Assembly: GCA_947498625.1 (NCBI GenBank)
Contig: CANMKR010000003.1
Span: 186,001-250,000, forward strand
DNA length: 64,000 nucleotides
From: an uncultured Kangiella sp.
Lineage (GTDB): Bacteria > Pseudomonadota > Gammaproteobacteria > Enterobacterales > Kangiellaceae
Reading direction: 5' to 3'
Made by a program: the position numbers and the translations under genes. Within the stretch, counting starts at the first letter, position 1. The number at the start of each line of letters is the position of its first letter. Positions 26,423 through 35,522 of the stretch are shown here, one piece after another. The notes beneath the pieces are model-generated. The model was not told the DNA's origin. It saw nothing but the letters and a program-made list of their open reading frames with translations, and did no database searches.

Positions 26423-26563
26423 ATGTGGCAAGCTATCGGTGTGACTTTTATTATTTTTGCGATTTTATTTTCAGGTATTTGGGCACTAAAAAAATCAGCC
26501 AATAAATTTAAAGTGCCTAAAGGCGTCAAGCCTCAACCTTATGATAAAGATGACGACGACTAA
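26423..26563 (+). CDS. Small single-pass membrane protein, DUF2897-like
   Basis: 46-residue gene with a strong GGGAGG ribosome-binding site (26412-26417). A single hydrophobic helix covers residues 4-22 (GVTFIIFAILFSGIWAL), then a basic stretch KKSANKFKVPKG, and the chain ends in DKDDDD. The helix-then-lysine-proline layout resembles the DUF2897 family of short inner-membrane proteins. Function is unknown. It is probably the last gene of the dapD-dapE transcript. Confidence 0.72.
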   Translation: MWQAIGVTFIIFAILFSGIWALKKSANKFKVPKGVKPQPYDKDDDD

Positions 26564-26590
26564 CAAAACGACAACAAGCAAAATTAATTT

Positions 26591-28033
26591 ATGAATTCAT
26601 CATTACAAAAACTCTCGTTACCACTAGGGCCTTTAGTTGCATTAAGCATTGCCAGTATCATGTACTATTATGGCTTTGATTGGGCCATGATTGCTACTGC
26701 TTCCGTGACTAGTCTCTGCGCAGTTTGGTGGATTTTCGAACCTATTCCTATTCCCGCCACTTCTCTAATCCCAATGGCTGCTTTTCCTGCTTTTGGTGTC
26801 CTTAACAGCCAGCAAGTGGCATCTGCATATGGTCATTGGCTGATATTATTGCTACTGGGTGGATTTATTTTATCGGTAACTCTTGAGAAAAGCGGAACTC
26901 ATAAACGATTAGCCTTGGGAATGATTAAGCTTGTTAGTGGTGGTAACAAATCAAATTCTAAACCAATTTCTCAGCGACGAGTGGTGCTTGGTTTTATGCT
27001 TGCAAGCGCTGGTTTAAGTATGTGGATATCAAATACCGCCACGACTTTAATGTTAGTTCCGGTAGCTATCGCCATTATTCAGAGTGTCCATATTAACAAC
27101 TCAGCCAGCGCCCAAAATTTTTCTGTAGCACTAATTCTGGGCCTAGGTTATGCGGCCAGTGTTGGCGGCATGGGAACCCCAATCGGTACACCTCCTAACA
27201 CGCTTTTTATGAGTGTTTATAATGATGCCACTGGGAAGCAACTTTCTTTTTTCGATTGGATGAGCTGGGCTTTGCCTGTTGTGGTTTTTATGATCCCGGT
27301 TATGTGGCTTTGGTTAACTCGTAAACTTGAACAAAACTGTAATTTTCAATTACCTGATTTAGGCTCATGGCGAACCGAAGAAAAAAGAACATTAATCGTT
27401 TTTGTCATTACTGCATTGCTTTGGATCTTCCGTAAAGCACCTTTTGGCGGCTGGAGCGGTTTATTAGAAATGGAGATGGTCAACGATGCTTCTGTGGCTT
27501 TATTCGCAGTAGTCGCCATGTTCCTGATCCCAAATGGTAAAGTTGACCAGCAAGGAAAAAAAGAAAGACTGCTCGATTGGCACAGTGCCAACAAAATTCC
27601 GTGGGGGGTTTTATTGTTATTTGCTGGAGGTTTAACCATCGCTGCTGCATTTAAACAATCAGGTCTTAGTAGTTCAATAGGTTCATCTTTATCCTTCATT
27701 AAAGAAATGCCGATTTTCTTAACTTTGATTTTGATCTGTCTGCTGGTCACTTTCTTAACTGAATTAACCAGTAACACGGCAACCACAGCCTTACTGATGC
27801 CAATACTCGCATCCGTTGGTGATCATACCGGTATAGACCCAGCGATATTTATGGTGCCTGCAGCTATCAGCGCCAGCTGTGCCTTTATGCTACCCGTGGC
27901 CACAGGACCTAACGCCGTTATCTTCTCTACCGAAAGGATTAATGTGGAACAGATGGTTCGTAACGGTTTTGTACTGAACTTAGCAGGAGTTTTGATTGTT
28001 TCTACAATGATTTACTGGTTACTAGCAAGCTAG
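26591..28033 (+). CDS. SLC13/DASS-family sodium:dicarboxylate (or sulfate) symporter
   Basis: 480-residue polytopic inner-membrane transporter with about eleven or twelve predicted helices. It carries the two family-defining sodium/substrate motifs: SNTATTLMLVP (about residues 147-157) and TSNTATTALLMPI (about 393-405). The order of IPIPATSLIPMAAFP and GTPIGTPPNTLF also fits. Members import C4-dicarboxylates, citrate or sulfate with Na+, in line with a marine habitat. The exact substrate cannot be read from sequence. It follows the small membrane-protein gene by 27 bases. Confidence 0.92.
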   Translation: MNSSLQKLSLPLGPLVALSIASIMYYYGFDWAMIATASVTSLCAVWWIFEPIPIPATSLIPMAAFPAFGVLNSQQVASAYGHWLILLLLGGFILSVTLEKSGTHKRLALGMIKLVSGGNKSNSKPISQRRVVLGFMLASAGLSMWISNTATTLMLVPVAIAIIQSVHINNSASAQNFSVALILGLGYAASVGGMGTPIGTPPNTLFMSVYNDATGKQLSFFDWMSWALPVVVFMIPVMWLWLTRKLEQNCNFQLPDLGSWRTEEKRTLIVFVITALLWIFRKAPFGGWSGLLEMEMVNDASVALFAVVAMFLIPNGKVDQQGKKERLLDWHSANKIPWGVLLLFAGGLTIAAAFKQSGLSSSIGSSLSFIKEMPIFLTLILICLLVTFLTELTSNTATTALLMPILASVGDHTGIDPAIFMVPAAISASCAFMLPVATGPNAVIFSTERINVEQMVRNGFVLNLAGVLIVSTMIYWLLAS

Positions 28034-28086
28034 TAGTAAAATCTATTGAAAAATTGTTACCATTGAGTGAGTTAGCCGATGAATTA

Positions 28087-28827
28087 TTATCGCTTAAGAA
28101 ATTTATTGAAAATCGTTTTTGCTTCTTCGGTTTTTAATAATCTAGAGAATTCTGCAATTTCCTGATCGATAACTTCATGTAAAGTTGCTCTTTCAGTTTT
28201 CATTAAAGCTTTAGTTGTTAGCAATGAATCATTGGGTTTGGCTGCTAATTGTTCCGCTTTATCAATCGCAAAATCCCAGTAATCGCTTTCAGCGACCACT
28301 TGGTTAATCAACCCATAACCTTTTGCTATTTGCGCATCAAAACTGTCACCAAACATCAATAATTCTGATGCTCTAATATGGCCAACTTGTTGTGCTAGCA
28401 AATAACTAGAGCCGGCTTCAGCACAAACGCCTAAGTTAACAAAGGGTAAGCTAAAAACAGTTTTATCAGTAGCGTAGACCAAATCACAATGCAGTAATAA
28501 CGTGGTTCCAATACCAATTGCAGGACCTGAAACAGCAGCAATCATAGGCTTTTTAATATCCACTAATAGATGTAAAAAAGTAGCTATAGGACTTCCTGGT
28601 GCTATGACTTCTTCATCTAAAAAATCCTGAATGTCATTGCCAGCACAAAAGCACCCGAAGCCGCCTTTGAATAAAATAACCCTAACATCTGGGTCATTTT
28701 CTGCGGCAATTATTGATTCGGTCATTGCAAGGTACATTTCAGAGTTTAGCGAATTTTTTTTATCCATTCGATTAAGCTCTAAGTGCATAACCCCATTATT
28801 GACAAAAGATTGAACCAATTCAGTCAT
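28087..28827 (-). CDS. Enoyl-CoA hydratase/isomerase family protein
   Basis: 246 residues with the crotonase fold. The oxyanion-hole segments are visible as GCFCAGNDIQDF (about 58-69) and AVSGPAIGIGTTLLLHCDL (about 100-118). FSLPFVNLGVCAEAGSSYLL carries the acidic residue usually used for catalysis or isomerisation. Members hydrate or isomerise acyl-CoA; the substrate is not predictable. C-terminal helices are complete. It is downstream of serC on the same strand, only 8 bases away, although serC has no known metabolic link to it. Confidence 0.9.
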   Translation of the reverse strand: MTELVQSFVNNGVMHLELNRMDKKNSLNSEMYLAMTESIIAAENDPDVRVILFKGGFGCFCAGNDIQDFLDEEVIAPGSPIATFLHLLVDIKKPMIAAVSGPAIGIGTTLLLHCDLVYATDKTVFSLPFVNLGVCAEAGSSYLLAQQVGHIRASELLMFGDSFDAQIAKGYGLINQVVAESDYWDFAIDKAEQLAAKPNDSLLTTKALMKTERATLHEVIDQEIAEFSRLLKTEEAKTIFNKFLKR

Positions 28828-28835
28828 AAGAACCT

Positions 28836-29933
28836 TTAGCTTTGCTGCTCAAATTTTTTCATGAAATCTATCAAAGCTTTAACACCTTCGATAGACATTG
28901 CGTTGTAAATACTGGCGCGCATACCGCCGAAATCACGGTGCCCTTTTAATGCTAATAAACCTTGTTGCTGCGCTTGCGATAAGAACAATTGATCAAGCTT
29001 TGGATCTGCCAAAGTAAAAGCCACATTCATGACTGAACGACTATCAATTGCCACAGGTGAATGATAAAAATCAGATTGATCAATATAATTATACAATAAC
29101 TCAGATTTTTCTAAATTGAGCTTTTCTACTGCTGCAATGCCGCCAAGATCCTTTAACCATTCAAATACTAAACTGGCTAAATAGATCCCATAACTTGGAG
29201 GCGTATTATACAAAGAACCATGCTCAGCCATTAAAGGATACTGAAATAAAGTAGGAACCCTTTCAGTTTGCATTTGTTCAAATAGATCTTCGCGCACAAT
29301 AACCATGGTCATGCCTGACGGACCAATATTTTTCTGCGCGCCAGCGTAGATAAGAGCGTATTTTTCTATATCCACTGGGCGGGATAATATGTCAGAACAC
29401 ATATCACAAACTAAATGACCGTTAAACGCTGCTGGTTCTTGCTGGAACTGAATCCCGACAATGGTTTCGTTAGAGGTAAAGTGCAAATATTTAGCCTTTT
29501 CATCCAGTCGCCACTGTGTCTCAGGAACAATAGCTAAACCTGCCTCGGTTTGTTCGAAAGCCTGCTGCACATGAATTTTAGCAAAGCGTTTAGCTTCTTT
29601 TATCGCTTTTTTCGACCAATGTGCTTGCTCTAAATAATTCGCTGAATCATTAGGCGCTAGAAAATTCATTGGCACCATGGAAAATTGATGAGAAGCACTG
29701 CCATGCATAAAGAGCACTTTATAATGCTCAGGAATTTTGAGCAATTCTCGAAAATCATTTTCCGTTTTATCGATCAACTCTTGAAACTCAGGTGTTCGAT
29801 GACCAAATTCCATCACCGAACAACCTTGCGAATTCCAATTAAGAAACTCTGCTTGAGCTTTTTCTAAAACTGCAGTTGGTATTGCAGCAGGACCTGCAGA
29901 AAAATTATAAGCTCGATTGGCCTTGCGCATCAT
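28836..29933 (-). CDS. serC: Phosphoserine aminotransferase
   Basis: PLP enzyme making 3-phosphoserine for serine synthesis and 4-phosphohydroxythreonine for pyridoxal phosphate synthesis. The start YNFSAGPAAIPTAVLEKAQ is diagnostic, and the cofactor lysine lies in YAGAQKNIGPSGMT. 365 residues compares with 362 in E. coli. Two adjacent ATG codons (29933 and 29930) follow the gyrA stop without a gap, so translation is probably coupled to gyrA. The gyrA-serC junction is common in gammaproteobacteria. Confidence 0.97.
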   Translation of the reverse strand: MMRKANRAYNFSAGPAAIPTAVLEKAQAEFLNWNSQGCSVMEFGHRTPEFQELIDKTENDFRELLKIPEHYKVLFMHGSASHQFSMVPMNFLAPNDSANYLEQAHWSKKAIKEAKRFAKIHVQQAFEQTEAGLAIVPETQWRLDEKAKYLHFTSNETIVGIQFQQEPAAFNGHLVCDMCSDILSRPVDIEKYALIYAGAQKNIGPSGMTMVIVREDLFEQMQTERVPTLFQYPLMAEHGSLYNTPPSYGIYLASLVFEWLKDLGGIAAVEKLNLEKSELLYNYIDQSDFYHSPVAIDSRSVMNVAFTLADPKLDQLFLSQAQQQGLLALKGHRDFGGMRASIYNAMSIEGVKALIDFMKKFEQQS

Positions 29934-32567
29934 TTATTCTTCTTCGGACTCACTTGATTCATTAGTATCAACAGCTTCTTCACTAGCAGTTTCTGATGCT
30001 TCAGCTTCAGGCGCTCCGTCCTCAAACTCTTCATCATCTTCTAATTCGACAATACGCTGCAATCCTACAAGAGTTTCGCCGTCATCTAGCTTAATTAAAC
30101 GAACACCCTGAGTATTTCGACCCATCACTCGAATATCATCGACGCCAGTACGAATTAAGGTTCCACCTTTACTAATTAACATCACTTCATCGCCATCAAT
30201 CACTGGGACAGCACTCACCACGCCGCCATTCCGCTCGCTCATTTGAATCGAGATAACGCCCTGACCACCGCGTCCACGCAATGGATGATCTTCCATAGCA
30301 GTACGTTTACCATAACCGTTTTCAGTAGCCGTTAAGATAGAACCGTTTTCTTCTGCTACTACCATCGCAATCACTTTAGCGCCTTCTGGTAAACGAATAC
30401 CGCGAACACCTTTTGCGGTACGCCCCATGGCTCTGACATTTGCTTCATCGAAGCGGATAACCTTACCGGCATCACTAAACATCATGACATGATTTGAGCC
30501 ATCGGTTTTAGCAACACCAATCAATTCATCATCATCCATAATGGTTAAAGCAATAATGCCGTTCGCTCTAGGACGTGAGAATTGTTCTAAAGAAGTTTTC
30601 TTCACAGTTCCGTTAGCCGTTGCCATAAAGACATATTCGTCTTCTTTGTATTCGCGAATCGGTAAAATAGCGCTAATTTTTTCACCCTCTTCCAATGGTA
30701 AAACATTAACCACTGGCTTACCGCGCGAGCCACGGCCAGCGTTTGGTAACTCAAACACTTTCAACCAATAAACTTTACCGCGCGAAGAGAAACATAAAAT
30801 GGTGTCATGGGTCGAAGCCACTAGTAACTTTTCAATAAAGTCTTCTTCTTTCATCTTTGTCGCTGACTTACCACGACCGCCACGACGTTGTGCTTTATAT
30901 TCAGATAAAGCCTGATACTTAACGTAACCTTCGTGAGATAAAGTAACCACTACATCTTCTTCGGTAATTAAATCGGCAATGGTTAAATCTAATTTACTTT
31001 CTAAAATTTCAGAACGTCGCTCATCACCAAACTCTTCTTTTACTTGATTCAACTCTTCTCGAATAACTTCTAACAAACGATCCGTGTTTAATAGGATATG
31101 AAGTAATTCTTCGATCAAACCTAATAAATCTTTGTACTCACCTAAAATTTTATCGTGCTCTAGGCCAGTTAGCTTATGTAAACGCAACTCAAGAATTGCC
31201 TGCGCTTGCGCTTCCGATAGATTATAAACATCATCATGGAAGCCAAACTCAGCGCCTAAATCTTCTGGACGACAAGCTTCGGTACCCGCTCTTGCTAACA
31301 TTTCTGAAACCTGTCCAGGTTTCCAACTGCGAGCAATTAATTCAGCTTTTGCTTCTTTTGGAGTTGGCGATTGCTTGATCAGCTCAATCACTTCATCAAT
31401 ATTGGCTAAGGCAATCGCAAGACCTTCAAGTACGTGAGCTTTTTCGCGCGCTTTACGCAATTCAAAAATGGTACGACGGGTCACTACTTCTCGGCGGTGA
31501 GTCACAAAAGCATCTAACGCTTCTTTCAAATTAAATAAGCGTGGCTGACCATTATCCAGAGCAACCATATTGATGCCGAACACATTTTGCATTTGCGATT
31601 GAGCATAAAGATTATTAAGAATTACTTCAGGCACTTCGCCTTTGCGCAATTCAATCACCATACGCATACCGTCTTTATCAGACTCATCACGCAATCCGGT
31701 AATACCTTCGAGCTTTTTATCTTTAACCAGCTCAGCAATTTTTTCTAATAAGCGAGCTTTATTTACTTGGTAAGGAAGTTCGGTAACGACAATCGAATCT
31801 TTACCATTTTTAGGATCGGTTTCGATATGGTTACGAGCGCGCAAATAAATCTTACCGCGGCCTGTGTGATAAGCATCGACGATCCCAGCACGGCCATTAA
31901 TAATCGCAGCGGTTGGGAAGTCTGGGCCTTTAATGAATTCCATCAATTCTGGAATAGTAATATCGGGATTATCAATAATAGCCAGACAGCCTTCGATCAC
32001 TTCGTTAATATTATGCGGCGGAATATTGGTCGCCATACCTACGGCGATACCTGATGAGCCATTCACTAATAAATTAGGGATACGCGTTGGTAAAACCGTT
32101 GGCTCAGATTCAGAGCCATCATAGTTTTCTTCGAAGTCGACCGTTTCCTTATCCAAATCAGCTAGCAATTGGTGCGCCATTTTATCCATACGGACTTCCG
32201 TATAACGCATAGCTGCTGGCGAATCGCCATCAACCGAACCAAAGTTACCTTGACCATCAACTAACATGTAGCGCAATGAGAATGGCTGAGCCATACGCAC
32301 GATAGTATCGTAAACCGCGGTATCACCATGCGGGTGGTATTTACCGATAACATCACCAACGACACGGGCTGATTTCTTGTAAGCTTTGTTGTAATCATTA
32401 CCCAACACTTCCATGGCATACAATACCCTTCTATGCACGGGCTTTAGGCCATCGCGAACGTCCGGTAAAGCACGCCCAACGATAACGCTCATGGCATAAT
32501 CTAAGTAGGAATTTTTGAGCTCATCTTCGATATTAATTGGAAGTATTTCTTTGGCGACTTCACCCAT
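29934..32567 (-). CDS. gyrA: DNA gyrase subunit A
   Basis: Cuts and rejoins DNA in the A2B2 gyrase complex that introduces negative supercoils. 877 residues: the breakage-reunion domain with catalytic Tyr122 (AMRYTEVRM), the coiled-coil region, and six C-terminal beta-pinwheel blades including the GyrA box [11 protein letters not shown] very acidic tail ends in SEEE. At the quinolone-resistance positions it has Thr83 and Asp87 (E. coli numbering applies directly). Thr83 is the natural residue in Pseudomonas, so this does not by itself imply resistance. It is divergent from the amidohydrolase-ubiG operon. Confidence 0.98.
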   Translation of the reverse strand: MGEVAKEILPINIEDELKNSYLDYAMSVIVGRALPDVRDGLKPVHRRVLYAMEVLGNDYNKAYKKSARVVGDVIGKYHPHGDTAVYDTIVRMAQPFSLRYMLVDGQGNFGSVDGDSPAAMRYTEVRMDKMAHQLLADLDKETVDFEENYDGSESEPTVLPTRIPNLLVNGSSGIAVGMATNIPPHNINEVIEGCLAIIDNPDITIPELMEFIKGPDFPTAAIINGRAGIVDAYHTGRGKIYLRARNHIETDPKNGKDSIVVTELPYQVNKARLLEKIAELVKDKKLEGITGLRDESDKDGMRMVIELRKGEVPEVILNNLYAQSQMQNVFGINMVALDNGQPRLFNLKEALDAFVTHRREVVTRRTIFELRKAREKAHVLEGLAIALANIDEVIELIKQSPTPKEAKAELIARSWKPGQVSEMLARAGTEACRPEDLGAEFGFHDDVYNLSEAQAQAILELRLHKLTGLEHDKILGEYKDLLGLIEELLHILLNTDRLLEVIREELNQVKEEFGDERRSEILESKLDLTIADLITEEDVVVTLSHEGYVKYQALSEYKAQRRGGRGKSATKMKEEDFIEKLLVASTHDTILCFSSRGKVYWLKVFELPNAGRGSRGKPVVNVLPLEEGEKISAILPIREYKEDEYVFMATANGTVKKTSLEQFSRPRANGIIALTIMDDDELIGVAKTDGSNHVMMFSDAGKVIRFDEANVRAMGRTAKGVRGIRLPEGAKVIAMVVAEENGSILTATENGYGKRTAMEDHPLRGRGGQGVISIQMSERNGGVVSAVPVIDGDEVMLISKGGTLIRTGVDDIRVMGRNTQGVRLIKLDDGETLVGLQRIVELEDDEEFEDGAPEAEASETASEEAVDTNESSESEEE

Positions 32568-32800
32568 AGTAAAAACCTTTTATTTTCAATAAGTTATAGT
32601 GTTTTATTTTTGTCTATATTTGATTGTTTTTTGAGCGACTGTTAGCACTCAAAATAAGCATAAAATTCTAGCATATTTGGGCTTTTTCGGCGACCTTTAA
32701 TCACTATTTTTACTGTTTAGTAAGTCATTGTTTTACCGAGGATTGAGCTAGCCTCAGAAGGCAGTTTGGTGTATAAATATTGGCCACAGATCACTCTTAA
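32568..32800. promoter_or_regulatory. Divergent promoter region between gyrA and the amidohydrolase-ubiG genes (233 bp)
   Basis: No gene is seen. The region must hold promoters for both directions; it is AT-rich, but I could not pick convincing -35/-10 pairs. A dyad TTTTGAG (32629-32635) / CTCAAAA (32648-32654) with a 12-base spacer is the only clear symmetric element and could be an operator. Confidence 0.45.
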
Positions 32801-34117
32801 TTGCAATACATTTTGAATCCTATAGATAGCCAACAGCAAATCGTAGACTTACAGATAAATGCTAAGACAGTTATGCCTTTTGATCCAAATCAAAAGGAGC
32901 TTCTATTCAATCATTCTGTATTGATTAATGATGGAACTATTGTCGATATCTTGTCGTCCGATCAAGTGGCGTCAAAATACCAAGCGAAAACAGTGGTTGA
33001 ACTTGGCCAGCATACTTTGTTGCCTAGTTTTAATAACCATTATTGCTCTATAGGCTTTAAAGCATTTCATCATATTGGCAGCGACTTGCCCTTAAATTTA
33101 CGAATTCAAAATAAAGTCCAACCGTTAGAAACTAAGCACCTTAGTCCAGAACTCACTAGCATCAGTTCAGAATTAGGGCTTGGCGATTTGTTTCGCGCGG
33201 GTTGCGGTCAATTTAGTAGCCAATATTCATACCCTAAACAAGCAATGGAGATAGCGAATAAACATTCTGTTGAAGCTCTAATTTATTACTCCATTGATGT
33301 TAGCGATGACCGTCAAACCTTCCAACATCAGCTAACCGAGTTTTTAAAACTACGGGATGAAACCAAGCATCGTCAAAATATTGAATTGGGTTTATCGTTA
33401 TCCAACCCAGAGCTATTAACTAAAGAACAGCTGAATCGTTTTAGCGGTTTATACAATGAGTTAATGATAAAACTTTTAATCTCATTAAATCCTTCGTTCC
33501 ATCGCTCACATAAAAGTTTTAAAAGTAGTAAGGCTCGCTATAAACTACTAAAAGAACACTATTTCTTGTCACCTGATTTACACCTGATTGATGTATTTGG
33601 CTTGTCTCGGCAGGAAGTATCTTTCTTATCAAAAAATAAAGTTAAATCTATTATTTGCCCTAGCGCGCAGTTAATTCACGCCAATGCATTATCACCTGTC
33701 GACTTTTTGCATAACACCAATGCCAACCTATATATCGGCACCAACAATTATCTATCATCAAATTTGAACCCATTAAAAGAATTACAGCTGTTGGCATGGC
33801 TAACCAAGCTAGAGTCACAAAACGCTCAGCTTTTCGATGCTAAGGCACTTTTGGGTTTTGCTGTACACAGCAACAAACTTGATACACCATTAACATCAGG
33901 TGCTATGAGCATAGGTGCTAAAGCTAATATCACAGCATTTGAACATGCCAATCAATACACTAATGATTATGATCCTTTTACTCAAATAGTTTATACTGCC
34001 GAACAATCTAGAGTCAGTCATTTGTGGGTTAACGGTATTGCTAAAGTGAAGGCATATCAGCTAACCGATATTGATGAGCAGTATTTAACTAAAACCCTAA
34101 GCAAATGGCTTAATTAA
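32801..34117 (+). CDS. Degenerate TRZ/ATZ amidohydrolase-family protein, metal site lost
   Basis: 438 residues. Position upstream of ubiG and overall layout match the 5'-methylthioadenosine/S-adenosylhomocysteine deaminase (MtaD-like, TRZ/ATZ) gene common there. The N-terminal beta-sandwich (INDGTIVDI) and C-terminal SGAMSIGAKANITAFE are kept. The metal ligands are not: the HxH site after LPSF reads NNHYC (residues 78-82), the HxHE strand reads LISLN (226-230), the next histidine region reads LIDVFGL (262-268), and GTDG reads GTNN (313-316). Catalysis by the usual mechanism is therefore unlikely. The frame is intact. It opens with TTG 32801 and has no good ribosome-binding site. Confidence 0.75.
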   Translation: MQYILNPIDSQQQIVDLQINAKTVMPFDPNQKELLFNHSVLINDGTIVDILSSDQVASKYQAKTVVELGQHTLLPSFNNHYCSIGFKAFHHIGSDLPLNLRIQNKVQPLETKHLSPELTSISSELGLGDLFRAGCGQFSSQYSYPKQAMEIANKHSVEALIYYSIDVSDDRQTFQHQLTEFLKLRDETKHRQNIELGLSLSNPELLTKEQLNRFSGLYNELMIKLLISLNPSFHRSHKSFKSSKARYKLLKEHYFLSPDLHLIDVFGLSRQEVSFLSKNKVKSIICPSAQLIHANALSPVDFLHNTNANLYIGTNNYLSSNLNPLKELQLLAWLTKLESQNAQLFDAKALLGFAVHSNKLDTPLTSGAMSIGAKANITAFEHANQYTNDYDPFTQIVYTAEQSRVSHLWVNGIAKVKAYQLTDIDEQYLTKTLSKWLN

Positions 34118-34132
34118 ATTTATGGCAACCTC

Positions 34133-34834
34133 ATGAGTCAAAACGTCGACCAACACGAAATTTCAAAATTTGAACAAATGGCTTCTCGCTGGTGGGATAA
34201 AGAAGGTGATTTCAAACCATTGCATGACATCAACCCTTTACGTCTTAACTTCATTCTTGACCATGCTAATGGTTTAGCCGGGAAAAAAGTTTTAGATATT
34301 GGTTGTGGTGGCGGAATCTTGACAGAATCAATGGCTAAGGAAGGCGCTGAGGTCATAGGTATCGATATGGGAGAGATGCCTCTAGAAGTTGCAAAACTGC
34401 ATCTACTAGAATCAAAATTGTCGGTAGATTATCAAAAGTCTACCGCTGAAGATTTTGCAGAAAAACATGCCGGGCAATTTGATGTAGTCACTTGTTTAGA
34501 AATGCTTGAACATGTGCCTGATCCTGAATCCATTATCAAAGCTTGTCATAAATTGGTTAAACCTGATGGCCATGTCTTCTTTTCAACCATTAATCGCAAC
34601 CCAAAAAGTTTTTTATTTGCGATTGTCGGTGCGGAATATATTTTAAATATGCTGCCCAAAGGCACTCATGATTTCAAAAAGTTTATCCGCCCTTCAGAAC
34701 TAGAGTCTTGGGCAAGACCTAATGGTTTAAGCTTTAAGAATATGATTGGAATGCACTATAACCCTATCACCAAAAAATATTGGTTGGGCGATAATGTGGA
34801 TGTTAATTATATCGTTCACTGCCTGCCTGAATAA
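34133..34834 (+). CDS. ubiG: Ubiquinone biosynthesis O-methyltransferase
   Basis: SAM-dependent enzyme that performs the two O-methylations of ubiquinone synthesis at the inner membrane. 233 residues contain [20 protein letters not shown], the SAM-binding loop [13 protein letters not shown] (about 49-61), [13 protein letters not shown], and the membrane-binding/lid region [20 protein letters not shown]. The last of these is specific for UbiG. It is followed 10 bases later by gph, the usual partner, and lies opposite gyrA as in E. coli. Confidence 0.97.
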   Translation: MSQNVDQHEISKFEQMASRWWDKEGDFKPLHDINPLRLNFILDHANGLAGKKVLDIGCGGGILTESMAKEGAEVIGIDMGEMPLEVAKLHLLESKLSVDYQKSTAEDFAEKHAGQFDVVTCLEMLEHVPDPESIIKACHKLVKPDGHVFFSTINRNPKSFLFAIVGAEYILNMLPKGTHDFKKFIRPSELESWARPNGLSFKNMIGMHYNPITKKYWLGDNVDVNYIVHCLPE

Positions 34835-34844
34835 CTCCTAGTAT

Positions 34845-35510
34845 ATGTTTAAGCATCAAGTTAAAGGGGTCTTTTTTGATCTCGACGGAACGCTAGTTGA
34901 TACCGCTCCTGATATGGCGTTGGCACTCAATTTGCAATTAGAACGCCATAATAAAAATCCATTGGATTACTCAGTTATTAGACCTTGGGTTTCTCATGGC
35001 GCTGCTGCACTTATTAAGTTAGGCTTTGGCGTTACTCCTGAACATCAAGAGTTTGAAGAATACCGTCTGGAATATCTAAATGTTTACTCTGATAATTTAG
35101 CCATCAAAAGCCAACTCTTTCCGCATTTAAACGATCTACTTAACCAGTTCGATGCTAACGGTATTAAATGGGGTGTTGTAACTAACAAGCCTGAGTTTTT
35201 AGCCTTACCTTTATTAGAGCAGTTAGGCTTATTGAAAAGAGCCGCCGCAGTAGTCTGTGGCGATACTGTGAAGCCGAGTAAACCAAGCCCTACGCCACTC
35301 TTTTTAGCTTGCAAGCTTGCCAAACTTAACTCAAATGAATGTATCTATGTTGGTGACGCTCAAAGAGATATCCAAGCAGCCAATTCAGCTGGCCAATACT
35401 CTGTTGCGGTTAAATATGGTTATATTACTGATGATGACAAGGTTGCTGATTGGAATGCAGATTTAGTTCTTAATTCTAGTAAAGAATTATTAGACCTGTT
35501 TAAGTCGTAA
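34845..35510 (+). CDS. gph: HAD-family phosphoglycolate phosphatase
   Basis: 221-residue HAD phosphatase with motif I FFDLDGTLVDT (nucleophile and acid/base aspartates), motif II VVTNKPEF, the KPSPTP lysine segment, and motif III YVGDAQRDIQAA. The adjacent gene ubiG places it in the Gph/UbiG pairing of gammaproteobacteria; hydrolysis of 2-phosphoglycolate, or of N-acetylmuramic acid 6-phosphate in MupP-type relatives, are the known activities. I favour Gph but cannot separate the two by eye. Confidence 0.88.
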   Translation: MFKHQVKGVFFDLDGTLVDTAPDMALALNLQLERHNKNPLDYSVIRPWVSHGAAALIKLGFGVTPEHQEFEEYRLEYLNVYSDNLAIKSQLFPHLNDLLNQFDANGIKWGVVTNKPEFLALPLLEQLGLLKRAAAVVCGDTVKPSKPSPTPLFLACKLAKLNSNECIYVGDAQRDIQAANSAGQYSVAVKYGYITDDDKVADWNADLVLNSSKELLDLFKS

Positions 35511-35522
35511 TTCCTTTTTCTG

